28,045 nt of DNA from an uncultured Oscillospiraceae bacterium (GCA_958354085.1 CATWUX010000012.1:1-28045), one strand, 5' to 3'; positions 1 through 8,326 are shown, counted from the first letter of the stretch. The notes: a model not told the origin generated them from the letters alone. Numbers and translations are program-made.

Positions 1-101
1 TGCTGGTGTTTATCAGTACGGTGCTGACGATGCTCGGCGGACATATTCCGGCGCGTATGGCCTCGAAAAAGGATGCGGTTGAAGCGCTGCGTTCGGAATG
101 A
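1..101 (+). CDS. ABC transporter permease, C-terminal fragment (FtsX/MacB type)
   Basis: Partial gene entering from the left edge. The frame beginning at base 3 gives 32 residues before TGA at 99-101. It has a hydrophobic segment (LVFISTVLTMLGGHIPA) followed by ARMASKKDAVEALRSE. That ending, a last membrane segment followed by 'P-A-x-x-A-x-x-x-x-x-x-E-A-L-R', is the usual C-terminus of FtsX/MacB-type ABC permeases, which work with an ATPase in lipid, peptide or antibiotic export. The substrate and the partner ATPase cannot be told from this fragment. The gene runs toward the terminator at 161-193 and converges with the 5S rRNA gene. Confidence 0.72.
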   Translation, partial: LVFISTVLTMLGGHIPARMASKKDAVEALRSE

Positions 102-160
102 CCGTGAACTATCCCGGCTTTGCCGCGCAGATTTTAACAGGAGAATAGTGTACGGAAAAA

Positions 161-197
161 GCGGGCGTTTCGGATTCCATCCGGAACGCCCGCTTTT
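161..197. terminator. Bidirectional intrinsic terminator between permease and 5S rRNA
   Basis: A 15-bp stem (161-175 with 179-193, one T·G pair) has a 3-base loop. It is followed by TTTT on plus and, read on minus, by TTTTT (156-160). It can end the permease transcript and back up the 5S terminator from the other side. Confidence 0.8.
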
Positions 198-216
198 GCG
201 TGAAAATTTTGCAGAC

Positions 217-250
217 AAAAAAACAGACCGCACGATTGTGCAGTCTGTTT
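217..250 (-). terminator. Intrinsic terminator of the 5S rRNA gene
   Basis: Read on minus, a 13-bp stem (238-250 with 221-233, loop 234-237) is followed by a run of seven T (217-223, partly shared with the stem foot). The only non-Watson-Crick pair is a G·U if the minus strand is transcribed and a C·A if plus is. The hairpin is therefore built for minus, and it begins 6 bases past the 5S 3' end. Confidence 0.85.
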
Positions 251-255
251 GAAAT

Positions 256-371
<116 letters not shown>

Positions 372-378
372 GCATAAG

Positions 379-407
379 AGTATAGCACAGTGTTTCAAAA
401 AAAGCAA
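379..407 (-). promoter_or_regulatory. Putative promoter of the 5S rRNA gene, overlapping the MATE terminator
   Basis: On minus: TTGCTT (402-407), 17-bp spacer, TATACT (379-384) with TG one base upstream (extended -10), placing the start about 7 bases on, at the mature 5S 5' end. The same string GTGCTATACT occurs in the LCP gene promoter at 3183. The -35 is weak (3 of 6). The sequence 397-417 also forms AAAAAAGC/GCTTTTTT around a 4-base loop, a small intrinsic terminator for the MATE gene, so the two signals overlap. Confidence 0.6.
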
Positions 408-438
408 GAGCTTTTTTCAATTTTCCTGCAAATATTTT

Positions 439-1812
439 TTATAAAGCCTCTTGGCGTTCCCGTGTCACGTTGCGCAGCCACTTTTTGCTTTTGTAGCGCC
501 AGGCGCTCAGCCCGATTTTGGCGATTTCGTCGCTGAGCAGCAAGACATACACGACCGGCACGCTCCACTCGAAAACGAATGCGCCCAGCGCGCCGAGCAG
601 GATGGAAAAGCACCACATGGTTGTGACGTCCACAAACAGTCCGTACCGGGTATCCCCGCCGCCGCGGAACACACCGACGATCAGTGTCGTATTAAACGAC
701 TGGCAAATCACGTAGTAACAGATCACCAGCAGCATCACGGACAAGTACCCGGCGGCTTCCGGCGTCAGCGACAGCATCTTCAGCACGAACGGCCGAATCA
801 GCAGGATCAGCGCTGCGCCGCCGATCCCGGACGCCACGCTCAGCTTGATCAGCCGCCCGGCATAAAGCTGTGCTTTTGCTTCGTTGTTTTCACCAATCGC
901 CTTGCCGACCAAAATGGCCGTCGCGTTGGCGATGCCGAATGCCACCACGGTTGCCAGCTGCCGCACGACCTGTGCCGCGGCGTTGGCGGCGACCGCCGCC
1001 ACGCCAAGATGCCCGATAATCACGGCGTTGGTGGCAAGCGCGGCTCCCCACAGCAGTTCGTTGGCCACGACCGGTATCGAATAGGTGAGAAAATCCCGGA
1101 AAAGCGGTTTATCCCGCACGAACACATCCTGCCAGCGCAGCCGGATCGTCTTATTGACCGCGAACGCATACACCAACGTGAGCACCAGCTCCAACGCACG
1201 GGCGATCACGCTCGCGACCGCTGCACCGCGGATACCCATGGCCGGCACGCCCAGCAAACCGAAAATAAAGACGGCGTTGAGCGCTATATTGGCCAGCAGT
1301 GAGATCAGATAGATCACGGTTGAGACCACCACGCGTTCGACGCTGCGCATCAGGTTGAGATAGACGGTCGTGACGGCCGTAAACAGATAGGAAACGGCAA
1401 TAATACGCAAATAGGGTACGCCCAGATCGATAAGCGCTTGCTCCGGCGTGAAAATGCGCATAACCGGCGCGGGGATGATCCAAACGACCGCCATGAACAG
1501 CACCGCGATCAGAATCGCAAACCGCAGCGTGATGCCCAGCACCTTTTCGATCGTGCGCGTATCGCCTTTTCCCCAGTACTGCGCCGTCAGCACGGCCGCG
1601 CCGGAGGTCAGACCGAAAAAAATCAGCGTCAGGATAAACTGCACCTGCCCGGCAAGCGAGGCGGCCGCCAGCACATCGTCACCCACGATGCCCAGCATGA
1701 CCACGTCCGCGGAGGTCACGCCGACGTTGATCAGGTTTTGCAGCGCCATCGGCAGCACCAAAGCACCGACCAGCTTGTAAAAGGAGCGTCGCTCCCGCTT
1801 TTGTTGTTCCAC
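439..1812 (-). CDS. MATE-family multidrug/cation exporter
   Basis: A 457-residue integral membrane protein of about 12 membrane segments and the usual MATE length. It opens with the family's short basic tail and LVLPMALQNLINVGVTSADVVMLG. The second bundle repeats the pattern (FLTYSIPVVANELLWGAALATNAVIIGHLG), as expected for the two MatE halves. These proteins expel drugs, dyes or metabolites in exchange for Na+ or H+; the substrate here is unknown. The start taken is GTG at 1812, with GAAAGG about 12 bases upstream; an ATG at 1825 is in another frame. It has its own promoter at 1847-1876 inside a perfect dyad, which suggests repressor control. It is transcribed toward the 5S gene, with a small terminator at 397-417. 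It is a separate paralogue from the MATE gene at 4972. Confidence 0.93.
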   Translation of the reverse strand: MEQQKRERRSFYKLVGALVLPMALQNLINVGVTSADVVMLGIVGDDVLAAASLAGQVQFILTLIFFGLTSGAAVLTAQYWGKGDTRTIEKVLGITLRFAILIAVLFMAVVWIIPAPVMRIFTPEQALIDLGVPYLRIIAVSYLFTAVTTVYLNLMRSVERVVVSTVIYLISLLANIALNAVFIFGLLGVPAMGIRGAAVASVIARALELVLTLVYAFAVNKTIRLRWQDVFVRDKPLFRDFLTYSIPVVANELLWGAALATNAVIIGHLGVAAVAANAAAQVVRQLATVVAFGIANATAILVGKAIGENNEAKAQLYAGRLIKLSVASGIGGAALILLIRPFVLKMLSLTPEAAGYLSVMLLVICYYVICQSFNTTLIVGVFRGGGDTRYGLFVDVTTMWCFSILLGALGAFVFEWSVPVVYVLLLSDEIAKIGLSAWRYKSKKWLRNVTRERQEAL

Positions 1813-1846
1813 GACAAACCCATACCTTTCTGCGCCGCTTGGCGCG

Positions 1847-1876
1847 CTTATACTAAAATCGGATGAAAGTTCTCAA
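1847..1876 (-). promoter_or_regulatory. Promoter of the MATE gene
   Basis: Minus strand: TTGAGA (1871-1876), 18-bp spacer, TATAAG (1847-1852); each box matches 5 of 6 consensus bases. It lies within the inverted repeat at 1850-1890: the -35 sits in the loop and the -10 overlaps the outer edge of one arm. Confidence 0.7.
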
Positions 1877-1890
1877 TCCGATTTTAGTAT
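1850..1890. repeat. 15-bp perfect inverted repeat, probable operator of the MATE gene
   Basis: ATACTAAAATCGGAT (1850-1864) and its exact reverse complement (1876-1890) flank 11 bases. Neither arm is followed by a T-run that would make it a terminator, and the LCP gene already has its own terminator at 1897-1930. Because the dyad straddles the -35/-10 pair of the MATE gene, a DNA-binding site for a dimeric repressor is the better reading. No regulator gene is adjacent. Confidence 0.65.
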
Positions 1891-1896
1891 TATCCG

Positions 1897-1930
1897 AAAA
1901 AAACTGAGGAAAGCGTTGCTTCCCTCAGTT
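1897..1930 (-). terminator. Intrinsic terminator of the LCP-family gene
   Basis: On minus, AACTGAGG.GAAGC folds back on GCTTT.CCTCAGTT (13 pairs including one G·U that becomes a mismatch on plus) and is followed by seven T (1897-1903, shared with the stem foot). It starts about 30 bases past the LCP stop codon. Confidence 0.87.
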
Positions 1931-1961
1931 CAAATGCCGTATCAAAGCCGACTAAACGGCA

Positions 1962-3122
1962 TCAGCCGTACAAATACTGGTGCAGGTTTGAAACGACTTG
2001 CTTGGGATTTTCCAGCCACAGCCCGGCCCCGCCCCGAATGGATACGTCGCGGTATTCGCCGCTCATGGGGACGTGATAATCCGCCTCGATATCGTATTTC
2101 ACATATTCCAGCATGTTCATCACATAACCCGCCAGCTCGTTGGCGCTCATATTGGTGCTCACATGGGGCAGCACGTTGTACAACAGGGAATTCAGCTCCC
2201 AAATGCCCATCGTTTTGGCTTTGCCGATCAGCGCGGACACCATTTTGCGCTGCCGCTCAGTGCGTCCGAAGTCGCTGTCGAGCTTCCGGATGCGGGAATA
2301 TTGCAGCGCCTGATAGCCGTTGAGGTGATAGACGCCCGCCTCTGTGCCGATCCGTTTAAAGCCGGAAAAATGGCTTTCCTTGCGCTGGTCGGCCGTGCAG
2401 ATCTGCGTGGTTTCCGCCTTGGTCAGCTCGATATCAATGCCGCCGATGGCATCGACCGCATACTCAAACGAGTCGAAATTCACTTTGATGTATTGATCGA
2501 TCTTCAGCCGGAAATTTTGCTGGATCGTTTTGGCTACCAGCTCGAATCCGCCGCCGCCCGAATGCGCGGCGTTGAACTTCTGATAGTCGTCCTTGCCGTC
2601 ATGGTCGTAGTCGCGCCCCGGAATGGTCACCCATGTATCGCGCAGGATGGAGACCATTTTAATGGTCTTGTTGCGCTTGTCGATGGAGAGGATGATGTTG
2701 GTATCCGAGCGGCCGGCATACCCGCCGTTGCCGTCGTTATCAATGCCCATCAGCAGAATATTGGTGATATACTGTTCGTTGCCCCGCACCGGAATATCCG
2801 CTACGCTTTGTGCGTGCTCATACGGATCGTCCAGAACATCGCCGCTGAAATCGCTGCCCGCCGGGTTATCGTCCACATAGCTGACAAACGGTTCGGAGGT
2901 CTCCCCTTCAAACTGCACGCGGTCAAACATGATATACAGATATACCGCCGCCGTCAGCACCAGCAGGGCAAACACGCCCATCACGGAGGACAGCGCAATC
3001 ATCAGCCCCTTCATTTTTTTGGCGGGGGCTGGTTTGCGGCCTTTTTTCGACGACCGCTGTGCAGCCGTCGAATGGGCGGCGGTTTTTTTCTTTTTTGCAT
3101 GGGTATTGGTGTTTTTATTCAT
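1962..3122 (-). CDS. LytR-CpsA-Psr (LCP) family cell-wall polymer ligase
   Basis: A 386-residue protein with a Lys/Ala-rich cytoplasmic tail (1-38), one membrane anchor (about 39-63, LMIALSSVMGVFALLVLTAA) and an extracellular LCP domain. Family hallmarks are NILLMGIDNDG, RSDTNIILSIDK, SILRDTWVTIPG, YIKVNFDSFEYAVDAIGGIDIEL and the Arg-rich YSRIRKLDSDFGRTERQRK. LCP enzymes move teichoic acid or capsular polymers from their lipid carrier onto peptidoglycan, using an Arg/Asp pocket that holds the lipid phosphate. The start is ATG at 3122, with GGAAAGG 12 bases upstream; a frame open to 3215 is not used because the promoter (3183-3211) lies inside that extension. It is monocistronic, bounded by that promoter and the terminator at 1897-1930. 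The polymer is not known. Confidence 0.92.
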   Translation of the reverse strand: MNKNTNTHAKKKKTAAHSTAAQRSSKKGRKPAPAKKMKGLMIALSSVMGVFALLVLTAAVYLYIMFDRVQFEGETSEPFVSYVDDNPAGSDFSGDVLDDPYEHAQSVADIPVRGNEQYITNILLMGIDNDGNGGYAGRSDTNIILSIDKRNKTIKMVSILRDTWVTIPGRDYDHDGKDDYQKFNAAHSGGGGFELVAKTIQQNFRLKIDQYIKVNFDSFEYAVDAIGGIDIELTKAETTQICTADQRKESHFSGFKRIGTEAGVYHLNGYQALQYSRIRKLDSDFGRTERQRKMVSALIGKAKTMGIWELNSLLYNVLPHVSTNMSANELAGYVMNMLEYVKYDIEADYHVPMSGEYRDVSIRGGAGLWLENPKQVVSNLHQYLYG

Positions 3123-3182
3123 GGCAATGCCAAACCTTTCCGGCAGGATACGCCGTCTGTTTCGCGGAAGCATAACACGCAC

Positions 3183-3211
3183 AGTATAGCACGAAACCAT
3201 TTCTTTTGCAA
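3183..3211 (-). promoter_or_regulatory. Promoter of the LCP-family gene
   Basis: Minus strand: TTGCAA (3206-3211), 17-bp spacer, TATACT (3183-3188) preceded by TGC (extended -10). It gives a leader of about 55 bases to the ATG at 3122 and supports the shorter start. Confidence 0.75.
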
Positions 3212-3298
3212 GCATAGCCGTTTCTTTTAAAATGTGCGGGTTTTCGAGGATTATCCGCGTAAATTTTTGAGAATATTTTTAAACAGACAGGCGAAAAA

Positions 3299-4975
3299 TC
3301 AAAATAGCCCCAGAATCCGACCGGTTTCGTCCACGTCGATATTCTCCGCGGCCGGCACTTTGGGCAAGCCGGGCATCGTCATGATGTCGCCGGTGAGCAC
3401 CACGACAAAGCCGGCGCCCGCCGCCAGACGCACGTTTTTCACCGTCACACGGAAGCCGGACGGACGGCCGAGCAGCGCCGGATTGTCGGAGAACGAATAC
3501 TGGGTTTTCGCCATGCAGACCGGCAAGCCGCCGAAGCCGAGCGCTTCCAGCTTATCCAGCTCCTTGGCGGCGGCGGGCAGGAAATCGACGTCCTCGCCGC
3601 CGTACACTTTCTGCACGACCGCGCGCACCTTCTCGCGCAGCGGCAGCGCATCGTCGTACAGCATCCGGAAATCGTTCGGCTGCTCGGTCAGGCGCAGCAC
3701 CTCCTGTGCCAGCTCAATGCCGCCCTCGCCGCCTTTGCCCCAGACCTCGGACAGCGCCACGTTGGCTCCGGCCTGCCGGCACTTTTCACGAACCAGCGCC
3801 AGCTCCGCTTCGGTGTCGGTGGGAAAACGGTTGATCGCCACGACGGCGGGCAGACCGTATACCTTCGTGATATTTTCAATATGTCCCAGCAGATTGGGCA
3901 AGCCTTTTTCGAGCGCCGCAAGATTTTCGGCGGACAGCTCGGATTTCGGCGCGCCGCCGTGATGCTTGAGCGCCCGCACGGTCGCCACGATAACCACTGC
4001 GTCCGGGCGCAGTCCCGCTTTGCGGCACTTAATGTCCAAAAATTTCTCCGCGCCCAGATCAGCGCCGAAGCCTGCCTCCGTGATGACATAATCGCCCAAT
4101 TTCAGCGCCATACGCGTGGCCATGATGCTGTTGCAGCCGTGCGCGATATTGGCAAACGGGCCGCCGTGCACCAGCGCGGGCGTATGCTCCAGCGTTTGTA
4201 CCAGATTGGGCATCAGCGCGTCGCGCAGCAGCGCCGTCATCGCGCCCTGCGCCTTGAGCTGTCCGGCGGTGACCGGTTGGTCATCGCGGGTGTAGCCCAC
4301 CACGATGCGGGACAGCTTATCCTTGAGATCCATCAGATCGGTGGACAGGCACAGAATCGCCATGATCTCGGAGGCGACGGTGATGTCAAACCCGTCCTCG
4401 CGCGGCACGCCGTTCAGCCGTCCGCCGAGGCCGTCGGTGACCTGCCGCAGCTGGCGGTCGTTCATGTCCACGCAGCGCTTCCATGTAATGCGGCGGGTGT
4501 CGATGCCCAGCGCATTGCCCTGATGAATGTGGTTGTCCAGCATCGCCGCGAGCAGATTGTTCGCCGCGCCGATGGCGTGCATGTCGCCGGTGAAGTGCAG
4601 GTTGATATCCTCCATCGGCACAACCTGCGCATAGCCGCCGCCGGCGGCACCGCCCTTGATGCCGAACACCGGGCCGAGCGACGGTTCGCGCAATGCCAGC
4701 ACGGTGTTCTTGCCCAGCTTGTGCAGCGCGTCGCCCAATCCTACCGTTGTCGTGGTTTTGCCCTCGCCTGCGGGCGTGGGAGTGATCGCCGTGACCAGAA
4801 TCAGCTTGCCGTCCGGACGGTCGCGGCGCTGCTGCAGCACATCCAGATGCACCTTCGCCTTGTAGCGGCCGTACAGCTCCAGCTGTTCCGGTGTTAGCTC
4901 CAAGCCCGCGGCAATCTCCTCGATCGGCAGCAGTGTGGTTTCCTGCGCGATTTCAATATCCGATTTGTACGTCAT
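3299..4975 (-). CDS. fhs: Formate--tetrahydrofolate ligase
   Basis: A full-length 558-residue enzyme that joins formate to tetrahydrofolate with ATP, giving 10-formyl-THF. This is the entry to the methyl branch of one-carbon metabolism and supplies purine synthesis. The nucleotide-binding loop TPTPAGEGKTTTT (65-77) is clear. The conserved EPSLGPVFGIKGGAAGGGYAQV, INLHFTGDMHAI and GPFANIAHGCNS segments follow, with FGADLGAEKF and HGGAPK later. The start ATG overlaps the stop of the upstream MATE gene by four bases (ATGA), and its AAGGAGG site lies inside that gene, so the two are translationally coupled. No clear terminator is visible between its stop and the LCP promoter region. Confidence 0.98.
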   Translation of the reverse strand: MTYKSDIEIAQETTLLPIEEIAAGLELTPEQLELYGRYKAKVHLDVLQQRRDRPDGKLILVTAITPTPAGEGKTTTTVGLGDALHKLGKNTVLALREPSLGPVFGIKGGAAGGGYAQVVPMEDINLHFTGDMHAIGAANNLLAAMLDNHIHQGNALGIDTRRITWKRCVDMNDRQLRQVTDGLGGRLNGVPREDGFDITVASEIMAILCLSTDLMDLKDKLSRIVVGYTRDDQPVTAGQLKAQGAMTALLRDALMPNLVQTLEHTPALVHGGPFANIAHGCNSIMATRMALKLGDYVITEAGFGADLGAEKFLDIKCRKAGLRPDAVVIVATVRALKHHGGAPKSELSAENLAALEKGLPNLLGHIENITKVYGLPAVVAINRFPTDTEAELALVREKCRQAGANVALSEVWGKGGEGGIELAQEVLRLTEQPNDFRMLYDDALPLREKVRAVVQKVYGGEDVDFLPAAAKELDKLEALGFGGLPVCMAKTQYSFSDNPALLGRPSGFRVTVKNVRLAAGAGFVVVLTGDIMTMPGLPKVPAAENIDVDETGRILGLF

Positions 4976-6387
4976 AGGGCGTTTTCCTCCTTATGTTTCG
5001 GCTGCCTGTGCGGCAAGCCCTCAAAAATGGTGCGGCGGTAACGGAAAAACATCCAGCCGGTAATCGTTGCTGCCAACGTATCGGCCACCGGCTCGGCAAT
5101 AAACACGCCGAGCGTTCCCCAGATGCGGGAAAAAATCAGAATCAGCGGGATCAGCAGCAAAATTTTCCGCAGCAGTGCCAGCAGCAGAGAGGCCTTCGCC
5201 TGCCCGGTCGCCACAAACGTTTGCTGACAGGTAAATTGTACGCTGATCGTCATCAGCATACACATATAAATGCGCATTGCCGGTACCGTGAGCGCCAGCA
5301 GCGTGGGATCGCTGTTGAACAGCCGGACGAAAACGCCGGGCACCGCCATGACCGCCGCCCATACCAGCAGTACAAACGCCAGACAGCTGCGCAGACAGAG
5401 ACAGAAGGTGCGCTTTACCCGGTCGAACTGTTTCGCGCCGTAGTTGTAGCTTATGATCGGGTGCAGCCCCTGTCCCAGCCCTTGCACCGGCAGCAGCACC
5501 AGCTGCATAACGCTGGCGATGATCGAATAGGCGCTGATATAGAGATCGGCAGTTGCCAGATCGGGACTGACCGCCTTGAGCGTCGTGTTGATCACAATCA
5601 CGACCAGACTTTCCGTGGACTGCATGATGAAGGGGGACAGTCCCAGCGCCAGCACCGAACCGATCAGCCCCCATTGCGGGCGCATACGCGAAACGCGCAG
5701 CCGCAGCCGCGTTTTCTTCCCGCACAGAAAGCACAGCACCCACACGGCCGATACGGTTTGGGACAGTACGGTCGCGATCGCCGCACCGCGCACGCCCATG
5801 TTGCACCCGTAAATCAGGATCGGATCCAGCACGATGTTGCAAACCGCGCCCAACAGCACGGTCAGCATACTGGTGGTGGCAAAGCCCTGCGTGTTGATGA
5901 ACATATTCAGTCCCAACACCAGCAGCACCGGCAGCGTGCCCCAGACATAAAGGCCGAAATACTGCGCCGCATAGTCCAGCGTATTTTCCGTCGCCCCGAC
6001 GAGCAGAAGAAGGTCTTTCAGGAACAGCCGGCAGACGAGCGTCACCACGGCGCTGATGCCGACCAGCAGCGGCAGGCAGTTTCCGAGGATGGTTTCGGCT
6101 TTTTCCTGCTGCTCCTCGCCCATGCGGATTGCCGCGAGCGCCGAACCGCCAACACCGATCATCGCGCCGAGCGCGGACACAATCATGATCAGCGGCAGGC
6201 ACACGCCCAGCGCCGCGATCGACTGTGTTCCCACCTCGCCGGGCAGGTTCCCGATGTAAATCCGGTCGACGATGTTGTACAGGGCGTTGATGACCTGCGC
6301 CAGAATTGCGGGCACAGCCAGCTTGAACAGCAGTTTTCCCACGCTGTCGTGGCGCAGATCGGTTCCCTTTTCTACCAAAATGTTCAT
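4972..6387 (-). CDS. MATE-family exporter, MepA-like
   Basis: A 471-residue polytopic membrane protein. The N-terminal LLFKLAVPAILAQVINALYNIVDRIYIGNLPG, with MIGVGGSALAAIRMGE after it, is typical of the MepA/Clostridium-type MATE branch; the second half restarts with LALGLSPFIMQSTESLVVIVIN. Function is probably cation-coupled export, substrate unknown. The start is uncertain: the AGGAAGG site touches the ATG at 6387, which is too close, whereas the in-frame TTG three codons on sits at a normal spacing. No clear promoter was found upstream, only the hairpin at 6426-6453, so it may be reached by read-through from the transketolase genes. It is coupled to fhs by a four-base overlap, an odd partnership for an exporter. 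Confidence 0.93.
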   Translation of the reverse strand: MNILVEKGTDLRHDSVGKLLFKLAVPAILAQVINALYNIVDRIYIGNLPGEVGTQSIAALGVCLPLIMIVSALGAMIGVGGSALAAIRMGEEQQEKAETILGNCLPLLVGISAVVTLVCRLFLKDLLLLVGATENTLDYAAQYFGLYVWGTLPVLLVLGLNMFINTQGFATTSMLTVLLGAVCNIVLDPILIYGCNMGVRGAAIATVLSQTVSAVWVLCFLCGKKTRLRLRVSRMRPQWGLIGSVLALGLSPFIMQSTESLVVIVINTTLKAVSPDLATADLYISAYSIIASVMQLVLLPVQGLGQGLHPIISYNYGAKQFDRVKRTFCLCLRSCLAFVLLVWAAVMAVPGVFVRLFNSDPTLLALTVPAMRIYMCMLMTISVQFTCQQTFVATGQAKASLLLALLRKILLLIPLILIFSRIWGTLGVFIAEPVADTLAATITGWMFFRYRRTIFEGLPHRQPKHKEENAL

Positions 6388-6425
6388 CCTTCCTGTTACG
6401 AAAACCGAAGAAAGGCATAAGCCGA

Positions 6426-6453
6426 ACAGGCTGACACGTTTGTGTCAGCCTGT
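6426..6453 (-). terminator. Hairpin after the transketolase C-subunit gene (weak or partial terminator)
   Basis: A perfect 12-bp inverted repeat (6426-6437 with 6442-6453) around GTTT lies 14 bases past the transketolase stop. On minus it is followed by TTCGGCTTATGCC, not a solid T-run. Termination may therefore be partial, or the hairpin may stabilise the upstream mRNA. Confidence 0.5.
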
Positions 6454-6466
6454 GAAGTGCCGGACG

Positions 6467-7414
6467 TTATTTCTTTAATTTCAAAGCTTCTTTGGTCTTG
6501 GCGACGATGTTCTCCGCGCACAGACCGAATACCTTCAGCAGTTCCAGCGCCGGGCCGGATTTGCCGAACGTGTCGTTCACGCCGACGCGCACCACCGGAA
6601 CCGGCACGGTTTCGCAAACGACCTCGGCAACCGCGCTGCCCAGACCGCCGATGATATTGTGCTCTTCCGCCGTCACGATCACGCCGGTTTCCGACGCCGC
6701 GCGCACGATGATGTCGCGGTCGATCGGCTTGATCGTGGCCATGTTGATCACGCGGGCGGAAACGCCCTCGTTTTTCAGCTGCTCTGCCGCCGCCAGCGCT
6801 TCGCTGACCATCAGGCCGGTCGCGATAATGGTCACGTCGCGGCCCTCGGTGAGCTGCACGCCCTTGCCGATCTCAAAGCGGTAATCCGCGCCGAAAATAG
6901 TCGGCACCGCCAAACGGCCGAACCGCAGGTACATCGGACCGTTTACTTCCAGCGCCGCGCGCACCGCCTGCTTCGCTTCGGTGTCGTCGGCGGGGTTGAG
7001 AATGGTCATGCCGGGGATCGTGCGCATCAGGCCGATATCCTCGCAGCACTGGTGCGTTGCGCCGTCCTCACCGACCGAAATGCCGGCGTGCGTCGCGCCG
7101 ATCTTCACGTTCAGGTGCGTGTAACCGATGGAGTTACGCACCTGCTCGAACGCGCGGCCGGCCGCGAACATCGCAAAGCTGGAGGCGAACACGATTTTGC
7201 CCGCCGCTGCCAGACCGGCCGCGATGCTCATCATGTTGCCTTCGGCAATGCCGCAGTCAAAGAAACGGTCGGGATACGCTTTTTTAAAGCCGCCGGTTTT
7301 GGTCGCGGCTGCCAGATCGGCGTCCAGCACAACCAGCTGCGGGAATTCGTCCGCCAGCTGCACCAGCGCCTCACCATAGGAATCACGGGTAGCTCTTTTG
7401 ATGATATCCGCCAT
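6467..7414 (-). CDS. Transketolase, C-terminal subunit (pyrimidine-binding and C domains)
   Basis: A 315-residue second half of a split transketolase. It contains the Transket_pyr domain, with the diagnostic FFDCGIAEGNMMSIAAGLA (Glu58 is the residue expected to contact the thiamine diphosphate pyrimidine). KIGATHAGISVGEDGATHQ follows, and a C-terminal domain starts near residue 190. With the N subunit it should move two-carbon units between sugar phosphates in the non-oxidative pentose phosphate pathway. A clean SD (GAGGAGGG) is formed by the last codons of the N-subunit gene, whose stop is 2 bases before this ATG, so synthesis of the two halves is coupled. Sequence alone cannot exclude a related two-subunit ThDP enzyme. 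Confidence 0.93.
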   Translation of the reverse strand: MADIIKRATRDSYGEALVQLADEFPQLVVLDADLAAATKTGGFKKAYPDRFFDCGIAEGNMMSIAAGLAAAGKIVFASSFAMFAAGRAFEQVRNSIGYTHLNVKIGATHAGISVGEDGATHQCCEDIGLMRTIPGMTILNPADDTEAKQAVRAALEVNGPMYLRFGRLAVPTIFGADYRFEIGKGVQLTEGRDVTIIATGLMVSEALAAAEQLKNEGVSARVINMATIKPIDRDIIVRAASETGVIVTAEEHNIIGGLGSAVAEVVCETVPVPVVRVGVNDTFGKSGPALELLKVFGLCAENIVAKTKEALKLKK

Positions 7415-7416
7415 GA

Positions 7417-8262
7417 TTAACCCTCCTCGATCGCTGCCAGCGCAGCCTTCAGCTCGCCCATGGCGATGTCGTATTGTTCTTTGTTCGGCGCAGAGCCGTG
7501 CCAGGAAACCTGATTTTCCATGAACGACACGCCTTTGCCCTTGATCGTCTTTTGGATGATGGCGGTGGGCTTGCCTTTGCAGGCCTTGGCCGCACGAAAC
7601 GCCGCGTCGATCTGGTCAAAATCATGGCCGTCGATGGTGATCACGTTGAAGCCAAAGGCTTCAAATTTTTCGGGGATCGGATAGGGGGAGTTGACTTCTT
7701 CGATCGTGCCGTCAATCTGCAGGTTGTTGTTGTCCACGATGACACACAGGTTGTCCAGCTTTTTGGCCGCCGCAAACATCGCAGCTTCCCAAACCTGTCC
7801 CTCCTGAATCTCGCCGTCGCCCAGAATCGCATAGGTGCGCCAGTCGGCCTTATCCAGCTTGGCGGCAAGCGCCATGCCGACGGCCGCCGAAATGCCCTGA
7901 CCGAGCGAGCCGGAGGACATATCCACGCCGGGAGTCCCCTTCATGTCGGGATGCCCCTGCAGCATCGCGCCGGTGTGGCGCAGCGATTTGATCTCTTCCT
8001 CAGGGAAAAAGCCCTTGAGTGCCAGCGCGCCGTACAGTGCCGGCGCCGTATGGCCCTTGGACAGAACCAGACGATCGCGTTTCTCCCATTTCGGATTCGC
8101 GGGATCTACGTTCATCTCCGCAAAATACAGATAGGCCAGTGTATCCGATACGGACAAGGAGCCGCCCGGATGGCCGCTTTTGGCGTTGAACGTGCCCTCA
8201 ATGGCCGCCATACGGATGCGCGTTGCCGCCGCCATCAGCTGCTTTTTCAATGAAGTCTCCAT
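7417..8262 (-). CDS. Transketolase, N-terminal subunit (thiamine diphosphate domain)
   Basis: A 281-residue first half of a split transketolase. It shows the substrate loop SGHPGGSLS (29-37), SKGHTAPALYGAL (68-80), and the thiamine diphosphate/Mg2+ motif GDGEIQEGQVWEAAMFAA...NN (148-180). SWHGSAPN near the C-terminus matches the 'WHG' of other N subunits. Split transketolases of this type are usual in Clostridia and archaea; full-length enzymes run to about 660 residues, close to the sum of these two. The RBS is AAAGGAAGG, 7 bases before ATG. The promoter at 8321-8326 drives it and probably tktC, with the MATE and fhs genes possibly further downstream. Confidence 0.94.
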   Translation of the reverse strand: METSLKKQLMAAATRIRMAAIEGTFNAKSGHPGGSLSVSDTLAYLYFAEMNVDPANPKWEKRDRLVLSKGHTAPALYGALALKGFFPEEEIKSLRHTGAMLQGHPDMKGTPGVDMSSGSLGQGISAAVGMALAAKLDKADWRTYAILGDGEIQEGQVWEAAMFAAAKKLDNLCVIVDNNNLQIDGTIEEVNSPYPIPEKFEAFGFNVITIDGHDFDQIDAAFRAAKACKGKPTAIIQKTIKGKGVSFMENQVSWHGSAPNKEQYDIAMGELKAALAAIEEG

Positions 8263-8320
8263 CAGCTATCCTTCCTTTCACAGCGCCGCCACAATCGGCG
8301 CTCAGTTGCAATACCGTTTC

Positions 8321-8326
8321 ATTATA
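8321..8326 (-). promoter_or_regulatory. Extended -10 promoter of the transketolase operon
   Basis: On minus, TATAAT is preceded by TGT (the TGn extended -10 pattern). No good -35 is present at 16-18 bp, only TGTTCT. The leader to the ATG at 8262 is about 50 bases. Confidence 0.6.

Noticed and set aside
4972..4975. THF or other riboswitch upstream of fhs
   Set aside because: There is no leader: the fhs start overlaps the preceding gene, and the 79-base gap before that gene holds only a simple hairpin.
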